42,781 nt of DNA from an uncultured bacterium (lineage in GTDB: Bacteria > Verrucomicrobiota > Kiritimatiellia > RFP12 > UBA1067): assembly GCA_902779865.1 (NCBI GenBank), contig CACZDG010000031.1:1-42781 (forward strand), in the 5' to 3' direction. Below are positions 28,908 to 37,928 of this stretch, piece by piece. The translations under genes were made by a program, and so were the position numbers. Numbering within the stretch: the first letter of the stretch is position 1; each line of letters starts with the position of its first letter. Below the pieces are notes generated by a model. It was not told where the DNA came from. It was given only the letters and a program-made list of their open reading frames with translations, and ran no database searches.

Positions 28908-30074
28908 TCATGCGTGATAATAGTCACAAGCGTCAGGTGGGCGAACATTTGTGAGAGTGCCCACGTAATGGCGCAGGAAATGCGGCTCAAACGGATGCGC
29001 GGCGGCGGCTTTCTCGTCGATGTCGATGCCGAGGCCGGGGCGATCCGACGGATACATCATGCCATCGACGAACTTCACGTCCTCGTCCACCACATCGCCG
29101 CGCCACGGCACGTCGTTGAACAGCGTCTCGTGGATGCAGTAGCCGGGCGTGGATACGCCAAGCGCAAGCGTGACGGCGTTCGCGACGGGGCCGGACGGAT
29201 TGTGTGCGCAGAACGGGATGTGGTGCGCTTCGCAGAGCGCGGCAATCTTTTTCATCTCGGTGATGCCGCCAGCGTGTGAGGAATCGGGCTGGAGGTAGTC
29301 CGCCGCACGCAGTTCTATCGCGCTGCGGATCGCGTGGATTCCGTAAAGACGCTCACCGCAGGCGATGGGCGTGGAGACTCGTCCGCGGAGGTCGGCAAGC
29401 GACTCCATCGTGTCAGGGATGATCGGTTCCTCAACCCAATACGGATCGAACGGCGCGAGCGCGTTGCAGAGACGCAGCGCGGTGGGAAGGTCAAAGCGTC
29501 CATGGCACTCTATCAGGATTTCGGCCTTGCCATCCGTCGCTTCCTTCACCTTCTCGATGCAGCGGATCGCCTTCTTGAAGTCGGCGGGCGGGAGCTGTCG
29601 GTAGTTCTTTCCGAACGGATCCCACTTAAGTCCCTTGAAGCCCTTCTCAACGGCGGCGACGGCCTTCGCGGCAAACTCCTCCGGTTCCTTCGCGCCGGTG
29701 AACCAGCAGTTCGCGTAGCACGGCACGGCGTCGCGGCACTTCCCGCCGATGAGCTGCCACACGGGGACGCCAAGTGCCTTGCCCTTGATGTCCCAGAGCG
29801 CCATGTCAACTGCGGAGAGAGCGCTCATGAACACCGGCCCGCCGCGCCAGTAGGCGTCGCGGTAGTTGTCATGCCAGAGCGCCTCGATGTTCATCGGATC
29901 TTTGCCAATAAGGCCGTGTTCAAGGTCATGGATGGCGGCGCAGAGCGTCGCCTCCTTGTATTCAAGCGTTCCTTCGCCGATGCCGTACAGACCTTCGTCC
30001 GTCAGCACTTTCACGAACACCCAGTTCGTGCGGAAGCAGTCAACGACAATCGTCTTTATTTCGGTGATTTTCAT
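28908..30074 (-). CDS. Enolase-superfamily sugar-acid dehydratase (galactonate dehydratase-like)
   Basis: 388 residues from ATG 30074. The N-terminal capping domain (MKITEIKTIVVDCFRTNWVF) and the barrel follow the mandelate racemase/galactonate dehydratase group. The probable metal ligands are Glu189 (LIECHGRF), Glu215 (WVEEPI) and Glu241 (CGERLYG), with His191 and His291 (CAHNPSGPV) as acid/base residues. DgoD-type enzymes usually have Asp at the first position, so the Glu is notable. The substrate cannot be fixed. The ATG overlaps the esterase stop (ATGA), so esterase and dehydratase probably serve one carbohydrate pathway. Confidence 0.8.
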   Translation of the reverse strand: MKITEIKTIVVDCFRTNWVFVKVLTDEGLYGIGEGTLEYKEATLCAAIHDLEHGLIGKDPMNIEALWHDNYRDAYWRGGPVFMSALSAVDMALWDIKGKALGVPVWQLIGGKCRDAVPCYANCWFTGAKEPEEFAAKAVAAVEKGFKGLKWDPFGKNYRQLPPADFKKAIRCIEKVKEATDGKAEILIECHGRFDLPTALRLCNALAPFDPYWVEEPIIPDTMESLADLRGRVSTPIACGERLYGIHAIRSAIELRAADYLQPDSSHAGGITEMKKIAALCEAHHIPFCAHNPSGPVANAVTLALGVSTPGYCIHETLFNDVPWRGDVVDEDVKFVDGMMYPSDRPGLGIDIDEKAAAAHPFEPHFLRHYVGTLTNVRPPDACDYYHA

Positions 30075-32065
30075 TTTACCAGATCCGTCCAGTCGTAGTC
30101 GAGAAGAGCGCCGTTCACCACGTTGGCATACGGCACCACAGAACTTTTCCTCACGCTCTCCGCCCAGCTTTCGGGGGCGATGAGACATTGAACGCCGCTG
30201 AACAAGTCGCGACGCGCGGCGTATGCGTGGGCCGCGGGGATGCACGGACGCCCATGCGGCACCATCTCCACCCGCTTGCCCGTGCGGCGTTTGAGCGAAT
30301 CGGCAAGGGCAATCAATTCCTCGGCGCGTACGCCCACCATCGACTTGCCTAGAAGGTAAAGCATCACGGACGGACCTTCGTCCGCGTTCTTATTCCCGTA
30401 GAACGCATGCCTCTTTCCACCAGTCTCGCCCGTGCATGCGAGGTCCGCCACCATCACGGCCACGCCCTTCTCAAGGTTCTCGGGAACGCGCATGCGGTGG
30501 ATGGTGCGGGCGGAGCGGTCGTCAACTACGATCAACGCACCCTTCACCTCTCCAGGCGGAAGGAACGTGAGCGCGGGCACTTTCTGTCCGTCGCCAAAGG
30601 AATACACCTCGCGCAGAACCGTGACACCGCTGTCCAGTTTCTGCGGCGCGACGACAGCGTCCACCTTCACGCCGATCTGGTCAAGCGAACGAATCCCCGC
30701 GCGGCGGCACGCGATCTTCGCGAGCTCCGCCGCATCGCGCGCCGGACGTGCCCGCTCAACCGCCGCAAGGTCGTCCTTCAGGTATTCGTATATGCTCTTG
30801 AAACCGGGCAAGCCCGAAACCATACCATTCGGCGTCACGTTCTTCGCAGCGCCGTCGAGCCCGTGTTCGGCCTTTTTGTCGTCGAATCCGACGTCAAGCT
30901 TGCGACAGGCCTCCACGTCGATCTCGGGCGTGGATTCGTCGAGCGCGAGCCAGCGGCGCATCCACTGGATCGACGACGTGCGCGTCGATTCCTTCCAGCC
31001 GTGGGGACCGGGGACGTCCGTCATGCCGTAGCGCGATGCGTCGAGACCGCAGTTCGCGACCGTGCCGCTGACCACGGAGTACGTCTCGCGCGACCCCGCG
31101 ATCGGGAAAAAATCCTTGAAGCAGCAGTGCATCCTTACGGCGTTTCCGCCGAGCAGCACGTAGCCGACGTGGTTCAAGCCGAACGTGAGCTGCCCGAAGA
31201 TGTTCTGCTCCGCGTCCTGCGGACCGCATTGGAGACACACCTCGCGCAGCGACGAGAGGTAGCACGATGGACAAGCAGCGACAATGCGCGGTTCGATCGA
31301 TTCGAGAAGCGAAGTCATCGTTCCGCCGCCGGAATTGCCCATGCAGCCGACACCGTCCTTCCTCACGTCGTCACGGGAGTAGAGGTAGTCGATGCACCTC
31401 ATGCCGTCCCAGATGCGCTGACGCGCCGTGCTTTGCCCGAGCAACGCGGCAAGCGTGCCGTAGCGGTTGTGGGGATCGCAGCAGCGTCCCTTGGGGACCT
31501 GTTCGCGCTCGCCCTGCGAAATCGGATCGTACACGAGGACGGCGAAACCGGCGAGCGCGCCCTGAACGCCTCCGCGCTGGTAGGTCGCAGAACCCTTGCC
31601 GTCGGCGGAATGCCCGCACGTAAGTATGATGCCTTTGTACGGCGGCTTGAACTTCGCCTCGTCGGGCAAAAACAGAAGCCCCGTCACATACACACCGGGA
31701 CGGCTCTCGAAGAGAATCTTCTCGATGCGGTAACCGTTACGGGCGATCTTCTCAACGACCTTCGCGTTGAGAGGCGTGCGAGGGATGTCGAATCCGCCGA
31801 CGGCCTCGACGTACTTCTTGTACATGCGCGTGCGGTACTCGTCGTACTCTGCGCGGCTCTTGAGCGCGCGCCAGGCGTCATCCGCCGCCTTGTCAGCCGC
31901 GCTCACTTCGGCGAGGATGACGTCGTGGGCGAGGAACTTGGCGTCCTTTGGCAGAAGCGATTCCGCAAGCACCTGCGTGATTGGGTCAGGCGCGGGCTTC
32001 CCGAACGATATCGCCGCAAGCGCCGCACCAGCGGCCACGGCAACGACATAATGACATTTTCTCAT
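30071..32065 (-). CDS. Exported alpha/beta-hydrolase, acetylxylan-esterase-like
   Basis: 664 residues from ATG 32065, with a signal peptide (YVVAVAAGAALAAISFGKPA). The hydrolase domain has the nucleophile elbow GCMGNSGGG (Ser245), an upstream ILTCGHSADGKG loop, and a probable catalytic His in VPGPHGW (about residue 358). The second half looks like a second, degenerate hydrolase domain (ALIVVDDRSARTIHRMRVPE, VEMVPHGRPC). Related proteins remove acyl groups from plant polysaccharides. The start is leaderless-type: TACAAT ends 7 nt before the ATG. The catalytic assignment is inferred from motif order. Confidence 0.75.
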   Translation of the reverse strand: MRKCHYVVAVAAGAALAAISFGKPAPDPITQVLAESLLPKDAKFLAHDVILAEVSAADKAADDAWRALKSRAEYDEYRTRMYKKYVEAVGGFDIPRTPLNAKVVEKIARNGYRIEKILFESRPGVYVTGLLFLPDEAKFKPPYKGIILTCGHSADGKGSATYQRGGVQGALAGFAVLVYDPISQGEREQVPKGRCCDPHNRYGTLAALLGQSTARQRIWDGMRCIDYLYSRDDVRKDGVGCMGNSGGGTMTSLLESIEPRIVAACPSCYLSSLREVCLQCGPQDAEQNIFGQLTFGLNHVGYVLLGGNAVRMHCCFKDFFPIAGSRETYSVVSGTVANCGLDASRYGMTDVPGPHGWKESTRTSSIQWMRRWLALDESTPEIDVEACRKLDVGFDDKKAEHGLDGAAKNVTPNGMVSGLPGFKSIYEYLKDDLAAVERARPARDAAELAKIACRRAGIRSLDQIGVKVDAVVAPQKLDSGVTVLREVYSFGDGQKVPALTFLPPGEVKGALIVVDDRSARTIHRMRVPENLEKGVAVMVADLACTGETGGKRHAFYGNKNADEGPSVMLYLLGKSMVGVRAEELIALADSLKRRTGKRVEMVPHGRPCIPAAHAYAARRDLFSGVQCLIAPESWAESVRKSSVVPYANVVNGALLDYDWTDLVK

Positions 32066-32072
32066 GGCGCAT

Positions 32073-32101
32073 ATTGTACCAAACGCCCCGCCACCCATCA
32101 A
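32073..32101 (-). promoter_or_regulatory. Leaderless promoter of the esterase-dehydratase operon
   Basis: Minus-strand TTGATG (32101..32096), 17-bp spacer ending TTTGG, TACAAT (32078..32073), then 7 nt to the ATG. Confidence 0.7.
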
Positions 32102-32193
32102 GGGCAATCAAACTTCGGTCAGTGCCACGGGCACATCCAGGTTGGGTGAGCGCGAAGCGCTAACTGCGAAGCATCCGCAAGGCCCCGCGCCCG

Positions 32194-33882
32194 TTAGAAG
32201 AGGCCCTTGACGTGTCCAGTCTCCACGTCCACGTCGATGCGGCGGTAGGCCGGCGAGGCAGAGGTTCCCGGCATGAGCTTGATTTCGCCCGCGACGGGAA
32301 CGAGTAATCCAGCACCGCGGTAGATGAGGACGTCCTTCACCGGCAGACGCCATCCCTTCGGACGGCCCAGCAACTTCGGATCATGCGAGAGGGAGTATTG
32401 GGTCTTCGCGATGCACACGGGGAGACGCGCCGTCTCGGGATCCGCCTGGTAGGCGGCGAGCTTCTTCGCGGCTTCAGGCGTGTAGTCCACGCCGTCGCCG
32501 CCGTACACTTCCTTCACCTGCTTCTCAATGCGGTCGGTGAGCGGTTCGTCGAGGTCGCAGAGGAAGGCAAAGTCGTTCGGCTCATCGCACGCGGCGATCA
32601 CGGCGTTCGCGAGGTCGAGTGCGCCCTCGCCACCCTTCAGCCAGTGGTCGCTCACGGCGAAGCGCGCGCCGGCACCTTCAGCCACGCGGCGTACGAGGTC
32701 GCGCTCGGCGGGCGTATCGGTGTAGAACGCGTTGAGGCACACGACCGGCTGCACGCCGCTGCGGCGGATGATGTCGATGTGGGCAAGCAGGTTGTCGCAA
32801 CCTTTCTCAAGCAACTCCAGGTTCTCGTGCGTGTAAACTGGATCGAGCGGGAGCCCAGCCTTCACGGCAGGTGCGCCGCCGTGCGCCTTGAGGGCGCGGA
32901 CGGTCGCGACGAGCACAACGGCGTCGGGCTTCAGGCCCGAGCAGCGGCACTTGATGTTCCAGAACTTCTCGTAGCCCATGTCACTTGCGAATCCGCTCTC
33001 CGTGACGACGTAGTCGCCGAGTGCGCAGGCAAGGCGGTCGGCCACCACGCTGTTCTGTCCGATCGCGATGTTTGCGAACGGGCCTGCGTGTACGAACACA
33101 GGCTGTCCTTCCACGGACTGCATGAGCGTGGGCTTGATCGCGTTCACGAGAAGCGCACACATCGCGCCGTCCACCTCGAGGTCGGCGGTCGTGACGGGCT
33201 TGCCGTCTTTTGCGTAGGCCACCACGATTTTCGAGAGGCGCTTGCGGAGGTCGGCGAGGTCGGCGGACATGGCGAGGATCGCCATCACCTCGCTCGCGAC
33301 GGTGATGTAGAAGCCGCTCTTCATCTGGAAGCCATCGAGCGCGCCGCCACCAAGGCCGATCTCCACGTTGCGCAGACCCTGCGCGCAGAAGTCGATCGCC
33401 CAGCGCAACTGGACGCGCTCGGGATCGATGTCGAGGCGTTTCAGTCCACGCGCGGCGAGCCAGGCGTCGTCGTGGTTGCGCTCGTGCTGCATGCGGCTGT
33501 TGAGCGCCACCATCGCGAGGTTGTTCGCGTTCGTGATCGCGTCGATGTTGAATGTGGGGCCGCCAGAGGGCTGGCGCACGCAACCAATCACCTTCTTGCC
33601 GAGACGTCCGAGTCCTTCCACGAGGCCAAGCGTGGTTGTGGTCTTGCCCTCGCCAAGCGCGGTCGGCGTGATCGCCGTCACGTCAATGTACTTTGCGCGC
33701 TTCTTCTCGCCGAGGCGCTTCAGCACCTTCGTCACGTCCACCTTGGCAAGCACGTCGCCGTAGGGCGTCCATTCTCCGGCCTCCAAGCCGAGTTCGGCCG
33801 CGAGCTCCGCCGCCGGGCGCAGCGTTGCTTCCGCTGCCTCGGCGATTTCCCAGTCTTTCATCTTAGTAGGGTCGAGTTTCAT
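32194..33882 (-). CDS. fhs: Formate-tetrahydrofolate ligase with an internal gap
   Basis: 562 residues. This enzyme makes 10-formyl-THF from formate, THF and ATP. The start MKLDPTKMKDWEIAEAAEAT, the P-loop TPTALGEGKTTTT (73-84), RQPSGGPTFNI, HAGPFANIAIGQ, the KGGEGA loop and the C-terminus DVDVETGHVKGLF match the family throughout. After Ile113, though, the sequence goes straight to DAITNANNLAMVAL. Homologues have about 26 residues between these points, a Gly-rich segment and an LTGD-like end. The frame is kept, so this is an in-frame deletion in a conserved part, and activity is doubtful unless the assembly is wrong. Confidence 0.9.
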   Translation of the reverse strand: MKLDPTKMKDWEIAEAAEATLRPAAELAAELGLEAGEWTPYGDVLAKVDVTKVLKRLGEKKRAKYIDVTAITPTALGEGKTTTTLGLVEGLGRLGKKVIGCVRQPSGGPTFNIDAITNANNLAMVALNSRMQHERNHDDAWLAARGLKRLDIDPERVQLRWAIDFCAQGLRNVEIGLGGGALDGFQMKSGFYITVASEVMAILAMSADLADLRKRLSKIVVAYAKDGKPVTTADLEVDGAMCALLVNAIKPTLMQSVEGQPVFVHAGPFANIAIGQNSVVADRLACALGDYVVTESGFASDMGYEKFWNIKCRCSGLKPDAVVLVATVRALKAHGGAPAVKAGLPLDPVYTHENLELLEKGCDNLLAHIDIIRRSGVQPVVCLNAFYTDTPAERDLVRRVAEGAGARFAVSDHWLKGGEGALDLANAVIAACDEPNDFAFLCDLDEPLTDRIEKQVKEVYGGDGVDYTPEAAKKLAAYQADPETARLPVCIAKTQYSLSHDPKLLGRPKGWRLPVKDVLIYRGAGLLVPVAGEIKLMPGTSASPAYRRIDVDVETGHVKGLF

Positions 33883-33922
33883 TTTGATTTTCCTTCAAGC
33901 GTCTGAAAAGTTCAACACGTCT

Positions 33923-33951
33923 AGTATGCCAAATCCGCGCATTTAGCACAA
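33923..33951 (-). promoter_or_regulatory. Promoter of fhs
   Basis: Minus-strand TTGTGC (33951..33946), 17-bp spacer ending TTTGG, CATACT (33928..33923), with a leader of about 33 nt containing GAAGGAAAA before the ATG. It is divergent from the Tat phosphoesterase promoter. Confidence 0.68.
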
Positions 33952-34002
33952 GAGGGAAATTGCAATCGCACTGTCACAGTTTATGTAATATCCAACGGAC
34001 GA

Positions 34003-34031
34003 TTGCGCCGTTCGCAGGATTCTGCTATACT
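34003..34031 (+). promoter_or_regulatory. Leaderless promoter of the Tat phosphoesterase
   Basis: TTGCGC (34003-34008), 17-bp spacer ending TCTGC, TATACT (34026-34031), then 7 nt to ATG 34039. No ribosome-binding site is present between them. Confidence 0.75.
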
Positions 34032-34038
34032 TCCGGCC

Positions 34039-35580
34039 ATGAAAACAGTCGCAAACATCTCTCGCAGAAACTTCCTCATCGGCGGCGCGGCCGCATTGGG
34101 CGCGTTCGGCGGCGGCAGGTTCGTCCTCGCCGCGCCGGGATTCAAGGCCGGCGAAAAGCCGCGCCTGCGCTTCGGCGTTGTATCCGACATCCACATTCTC
34201 CGCGTGGGCGCGAATGAAAAGATGGAAGGGTCAGGCAACAACCTCACGTTCAAGCACACGCTCGAATGGTTCCGCTCGCAGGGCGTGGATGCCGTCGCAA
34301 TCGCGGGCGACATGGCCGACAGGGGAATGGTCGAAAACCTCATGGGCGTCGCCGAGGCGTGGTATTCAGTGTTCCCCGAGGACAAATACCCCGACGGACG
34401 TCCCGTTGCAAAGTTCTTCGTCACCGGCAACCACGACTGGGAGGGATTCAACTACGGCAATACGGCGGCAAGGCTCTATCCCGACGCCACAGAGCGCGCG
34501 AAGCACATCCTCCAGAAGGACATGGCCGGATGGTGGCAAAAGATTTTCAACGAACCCTACTCCCCGTTCTGCACGAAACAGGTCAACGGCTACACCTTCC
34601 TAGGTGCGCACTGGGACACCTCCACGCCGTCTGGCGGCAAGGTCGATCCCTTCGGACGCATCGAGGAATACATGGCGGCGAACGGAAAGACGCTCGATCC
34701 AAAACTGCCCTTCTTCTACGTGCAGCACCCGCACCCCAAGGACACCTGCTACGGCCCGTGGGCGTGGGGACACGACAAGGGCATCGTCACGAAGACGCTT
34801 TCGGCCTATTCCAACGCCATCGCATTCTCAGGGCATTCACACTACTCGCTCACCGACGAACGTTCGCTCTGGCAAGGAGCATTCACGTCTGTAGGCACCA
34901 GTTCGCTGCGCTACACCGGCATGCCGTACAATGAGTTCCCCAACAAAGGTTACGAAAACACCGGCTGCGGAAGCCGCGCTGCATGGAAGGTTGACGCGGC
35001 AAAGTCCATGAAACGGTTCGCACCCGGCGACTGCCGCCAGGGAATGCTCTGGAGCGTGTACGACGACTGCATCGTCGTGAAGCGGCGCGAGTTCCTTTCA
35101 AACCTCGACATTGGCGAGGACTGGGTGATGCCGCTCCCGGCGGCAGAATCGAAACCGTTCGCCTTCGCCGAGCACGCGAAGAAAATGCGCGCGCCAGAGT
35201 TCCCTAAGGAAACAACGCCCACGGTTATCGCAATGAAGTCGATCAACCGCGGCGGGAAGTCGCCGGATGGGATGGAGAGCATGAAGTCCGTGAAGCACCC
35301 ATCGTTCAAGATTGTCACGCCGCCAGTCGCGCCCGATACGAAAGGTAGGCTGTTCAGGCTTGATTTCACGGCTGAGACAACCGACGGCAAGAAATGCACC
35401 AAGCGCGTTATCGCAGTGGGCTTCAACCACTCTGAGAAGCACAAGAAAGCGACATCGCAGCAGTGGTGCTACTTCTTCGAAAACGAACTCGGCACCGGCG
35501 ACGTGCGCTTCACCGTTACGCCAATCAACTGCTTCGGCGCGTGCGGCAAGCCGATATCGGTTGTGCAAAAGCGCAGTTAA
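34039..35580 (+). CDS. Tat-exported metallophosphoesterase
   Basis: 513 residues from ATG 34039. ISRRNFLIGGAAALGAFGG is a twin-arginine signal (Arg9-Arg10), so the enzyme is exported folded. Calcineurin-type motifs follow: VVSDIHIL (Asp50, His52), GDMADRG (about 92), GNHDW (about 133), a later HPHPKD, and GHSHYS (about 264). The C-terminal 200 residues form an extra domain (KGRLFRLDFTAETTDGKKCT) of the kind seen in calcineurin-like phosphoesterase C-terminal regions. The substrate is unknown, possibly phosphodiester or nucleotide debris. It is convergent with the Gsp operon end, which overlaps it by 4 nt. Confidence 0.82.
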   Translation: MKTVANISRRNFLIGGAAALGAFGGGRFVLAAPGFKAGEKPRLRFGVVSDIHILRVGANEKMEGSGNNLTFKHTLEWFRSQGVDAVAIAGDMADRGMVENLMGVAEAWYSVFPEDKYPDGRPVAKFFVTGNHDWEGFNYGNTAARLYPDATERAKHILQKDMAGWWQKIFNEPYSPFCTKQVNGYTFLGAHWDTSTPSGGKVDPFGRIEEYMAANGKTLDPKLPFFYVQHPHPKDTCYGPWAWGHDKGIVTKTLSAYSNAIAFSGHSHYSLTDERSLWQGAFTSVGTSSLRYTGMPYNEFPNKGYENTGCGSRAAWKVDAAKSMKRFAPGDCRQGMLWSVYDDCIVVKRREFLSNLDIGEDWVMPLPAAESKPFAFAEHAKKMRAPEFPKETTPTVIAMKSINRGGKSPDGMESMKSVKHPSFKIVTPPVAPDTKGRLFRLDFTAETTDGKKCTKRVIAVGFNHSEKHKKATSQQWCYFFENELGTGDVRFTVTPINCFGACGKPISVVQKRS

Positions 35581-36644
35581 CGGCTTCCGGCATTACCGGA
35601 GGAATATCCGGGAACCAATGACTGCAACACGCGGCGGTAGTACTCTGCGTCACGTGTACGGCCCTCTAGCTCCGCTGCGCGGAGCAGGGGTTCTAATGCC
35701 TTTACGGATTCGGCCTCGCGACGCTTACGCATTTCCTGCATCTGGGTGTCACGAGCGTCAAGCAGTTCCTTTAAGCGCTCGTCATGGGAATCCGGTTTAG
35801 CCTCCGGACTTTTCACCTTCATTGCGTCCTTCTTCGCCTCGGCGAGAGCAACTTCTTCCTCGGACGCTGGTTCGGCCGCGTCGCTGGCATTGTCTTCGGT
35901 CGTTTGAGCACCAACGGCGGCGAGGTTTTCGGCCGTGAGCTGCCCAGACTCCCACGCCTCCATGGCCTTTAGAAGTTTTTCGGCGTGCAGCACCTCCTTG
36001 CGCTCCGCCTCGCTCGTGCCACCACGCTTGTACATGAGCAGTCGCTCGTCGCGTCGAGCGACGGCATTCTTTTCGGCGGCTCTCAGCTCGTTCTCGCTTT
36101 TTACCTTCGCAGCCTCGGCGGTCTTCTGCTCGGCGATTGCACGGGCGGTATCCGCCTGTGCTTTCTCACGTTCTTCCGTCGCGAGCTTCAGCGCAACCTC
36201 GTCCTTCGCGCGTTGCGCGGCGATTTCCTTTTCCTTCGCCTCGGACGCAGCCTTTTCCGTCTCCAGACGCTTCTGCTCGGCGACGGCAGCCTCTGCGGAT
36301 TTCTCGGCGCGTTCGGTTTCTGCCGCCGCAACCTTTGCGCGTTCCGCGAGGTTTTCCTTTTCGTCCCTAGCGGCGTCCGCTGCAGCCTTGGCTTTCTCCT
36401 TTTCGGCCTCGGCACGTTTGAGATCGGCCTCGGCCTTACGTGCTTCGGAGCGCTTGGAATCCGCAAGCGCCTTCGCCTCCACGCCGGCCCGTTGCACCTT
36501 TTTAAGCTCCGCCTCCACCTTCATTCGCTGTTCTGTAAGTTCTTCCCTCAGACTCTTCTGCGCAAGCGTGTGCAGAAAGTAACCGCCGGCGGCCAACACC
36601 GCAAGCACCACCAGAAATACCATGTTCTGAGTTTTAGCTCTCAT
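35577..36644 (-). CDS. Membrane-anchored long coiled-coil protein at the end of the Gsp operon
   Basis: 355 residues: one N-terminal membrane helix (about 8-27, MVFLVVLAVLAAGGYFLHTL), then about 170 residues of nearly pure Ala/Glu/Lys heptads (to about residue 200), then an acidic linker and a helical C-terminus. There is no homology to GspL or GspM that I can see, though its place after GspK and its topology (short cytoplasmic end, long periplasmic stalk) recall the assembly proteins of a type II system. It follows gspK by 45 nt. The function is inferred only from position. Confidence 0.6.
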   Translation of the reverse strand: MRAKTQNMVFLVVLAVLAAGGYFLHTLAQKSLREELTEQRMKVEAELKKVQRAGVEAKALADSKRSEARKAEADLKRAEAEKEKAKAAADAARDEKENLAERAKVAAAETERAEKSAEAAVAEQKRLETEKAASEAKEKEIAAQRAKDEVALKLATEEREKAQADTARAIAEQKTAEAAKVKSENELRAAEKNAVARRDERLLMYKRGGTSEAERKEVLHAEKLLKAMEAWESGQLTAENLAAVGAQTTEDNASDAAEPASEEEVALAEAKKDAMKVKSPEAKPDSHDERLKELLDARDTQMQEMRKRREAESVKALEPLLRAAELEGRTRDAEYYRRVLQSLVPGYSSGNAGSR

Positions 36645-36689
36645 CTCTTTTTCCTTTCATTGCTCTCTACGGATTTTCCGGGTTTAGAT

Positions 36690-37928
36690 TTACGGGTCCT
36701 CCTGCCAGCGGAGATAGCGCACCTTGCCATCGGTCACAAGCGCAGTCGCTACGATCTTGTGGACAATTCCGAAGGACTTCCCGATAATCGTGACCTCGAA
36801 AAACTTTTCTGTCTGGAACGTGATGTAGGTTGACGCCTCGTTCTGAATGTCCAGTCCCACCGACTGGAGGCGCTCCTGCAAGTTCGCGAAATCCTTGTAT
36901 ACGCCAGAGTCGTGCTCGTCATCCTCCACGGTGATGAGCGGGTTTTTGCCATCGGGCGGAGCGGCGTCGCGGAGCTCGATGATACTTTGGGCGATGGCCA
37001 TCGCCTCTTCCACGTCGTCCGGACGCTCATCGTCTGGATTGCCTTGGAAGATGCCAGGGATCACGGCAAGCACAATGGGGTCCTTGACAGCGTTCACGTT
37101 TATCTTGCCGCTCCCGTAGAGCGAGAAGAATGCGCTGAGCCCATTCGTGATGACGATTTGGTCTTCCTCGTCTTCATCCGGATTCAGCACACCGCCATTC
37201 ACGATTGCATTGGAGTTGATTGGCTTTTCCTCGTATTCGTTGAACCCCTTGATTGCCTTCAGTTCCTCGATATCGACTATTTCTCCATCACGTGCCTTGG
37301 GCTTGTAGTTTTTGTTCCTCTCCACGTCGCGGCCATCGATGAAATCCTGATACGCCCCTGCGTAGAAATCGCTCTCCGCGCCATCATCGCCGGTCTTGTT
37401 ACCGTCCGTGTCTCGCCAGTCACACCAGCCGTTGACAATGCCGTCCCAGTAGTCCTTGGGGATGCCGCTCACGGCGAGGATGTTCATCCACAGGTCACCG
37501 AAGTTCGGGTCGCCTCCGGCATAGAGGTTGTTGAGGTTGAACTTCGACTCAATCGGACGGATGGTCACGGTGACGGTGCCGCCGTCGGGATTAAGCGCAT
37601 CGACGGGAACGGCCCCAGTAGAGACCTCCTTGCCGCCCTGCGACTTCAACGCCAACTTCTGCTCGTACCAGCGATCGTTCTCCAGCATTTCCTCAAGATC
37701 GCTATCAGAAGTAACCTCGCTTGCATTCTGGAAGTCGGTGATGATCACTTCGGCGATGGCAAGGCCAGCGTCGGTCAAGTGGTCAACCACCACGCGCTCG
37801 CGCAAGTAGATGTTGATGCGCGTCTGCAAATGCGCGTCAACAACGTAGCTCGCAATCAGGATCGAAAGCACCGCGAGAAGCCATATCGTGCCGACGAGCG
37901 CACTACCTTTTTTGAGGGGATTTCTCAT
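36690..37928 (-). CDS. gspK: GspK-like minor pseudopilin
   Basis: 412 residues. It begins RNPLKKGSALVGTIWLLAVL SILIASYVVDAHLQ (split here), a prepilin-type helix with SALVGTIW in place of GFTLIE, as in GspK. The large periplasmic domain contains KFNLNNLYAGG, GIVNGWCDWRDTDG (the usual GspK W-D-x-D calcium region) and INVNAVKDPIVLAVIPGI. GspK caps the pseudopilus tip together with GspI and GspJ. The ATG overlaps the gspJ stop as ATGA. Confidence 0.85.
   Translation of the reverse strand: MRNPLKKGSALVGTIWLLAVLSILIASYVVDAHLQTRINIYLRERVVVDHLTDAGLAIAEVIITDFQNASEVTSDSDLEEMLENDRWYEQKLALKSQGGKEVSTGAVPVDALNPDGGTVTVTIRPIESKFNLNNLYAGGDPNFGDLWMNILAVSGIPKDYWDGIVNGWCDWRDTDGNKTGDDGAESDFYAGAYQDFIDGRDVERNKNYKPKARDGEIVDIEELKAIKGFNEYEEKPINSNAIVNGGVLNPDEDEEDQIVITNGLSAFFSLYGSGKINVNAVKDPIVLAVIPGIFQGNPDDERPDDVEEAMAIAQSIIELRDAAPPDGKNPLITVEDDEHDSGVYKDFANLQERLQSVGLDIQNEASTYITFQTEKFFEVTIIGKSFGIVHKIVATALVTDGKVRYLRWQEDP

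Noticed and set aside
30407-32149. Long plus-strand open frame (580 codons) opposite the esterase gene
   Set aside because: It is rich in Arg/His/Ala without domains, lies wholly antisense to a gene with signal peptide, catalytic motif and promoter, and is the usual by-product of GC-rich codon use. The same applies to the frames opposite fhs (32383-33906), gspK (36912-37937) and gspH (39744-40592).
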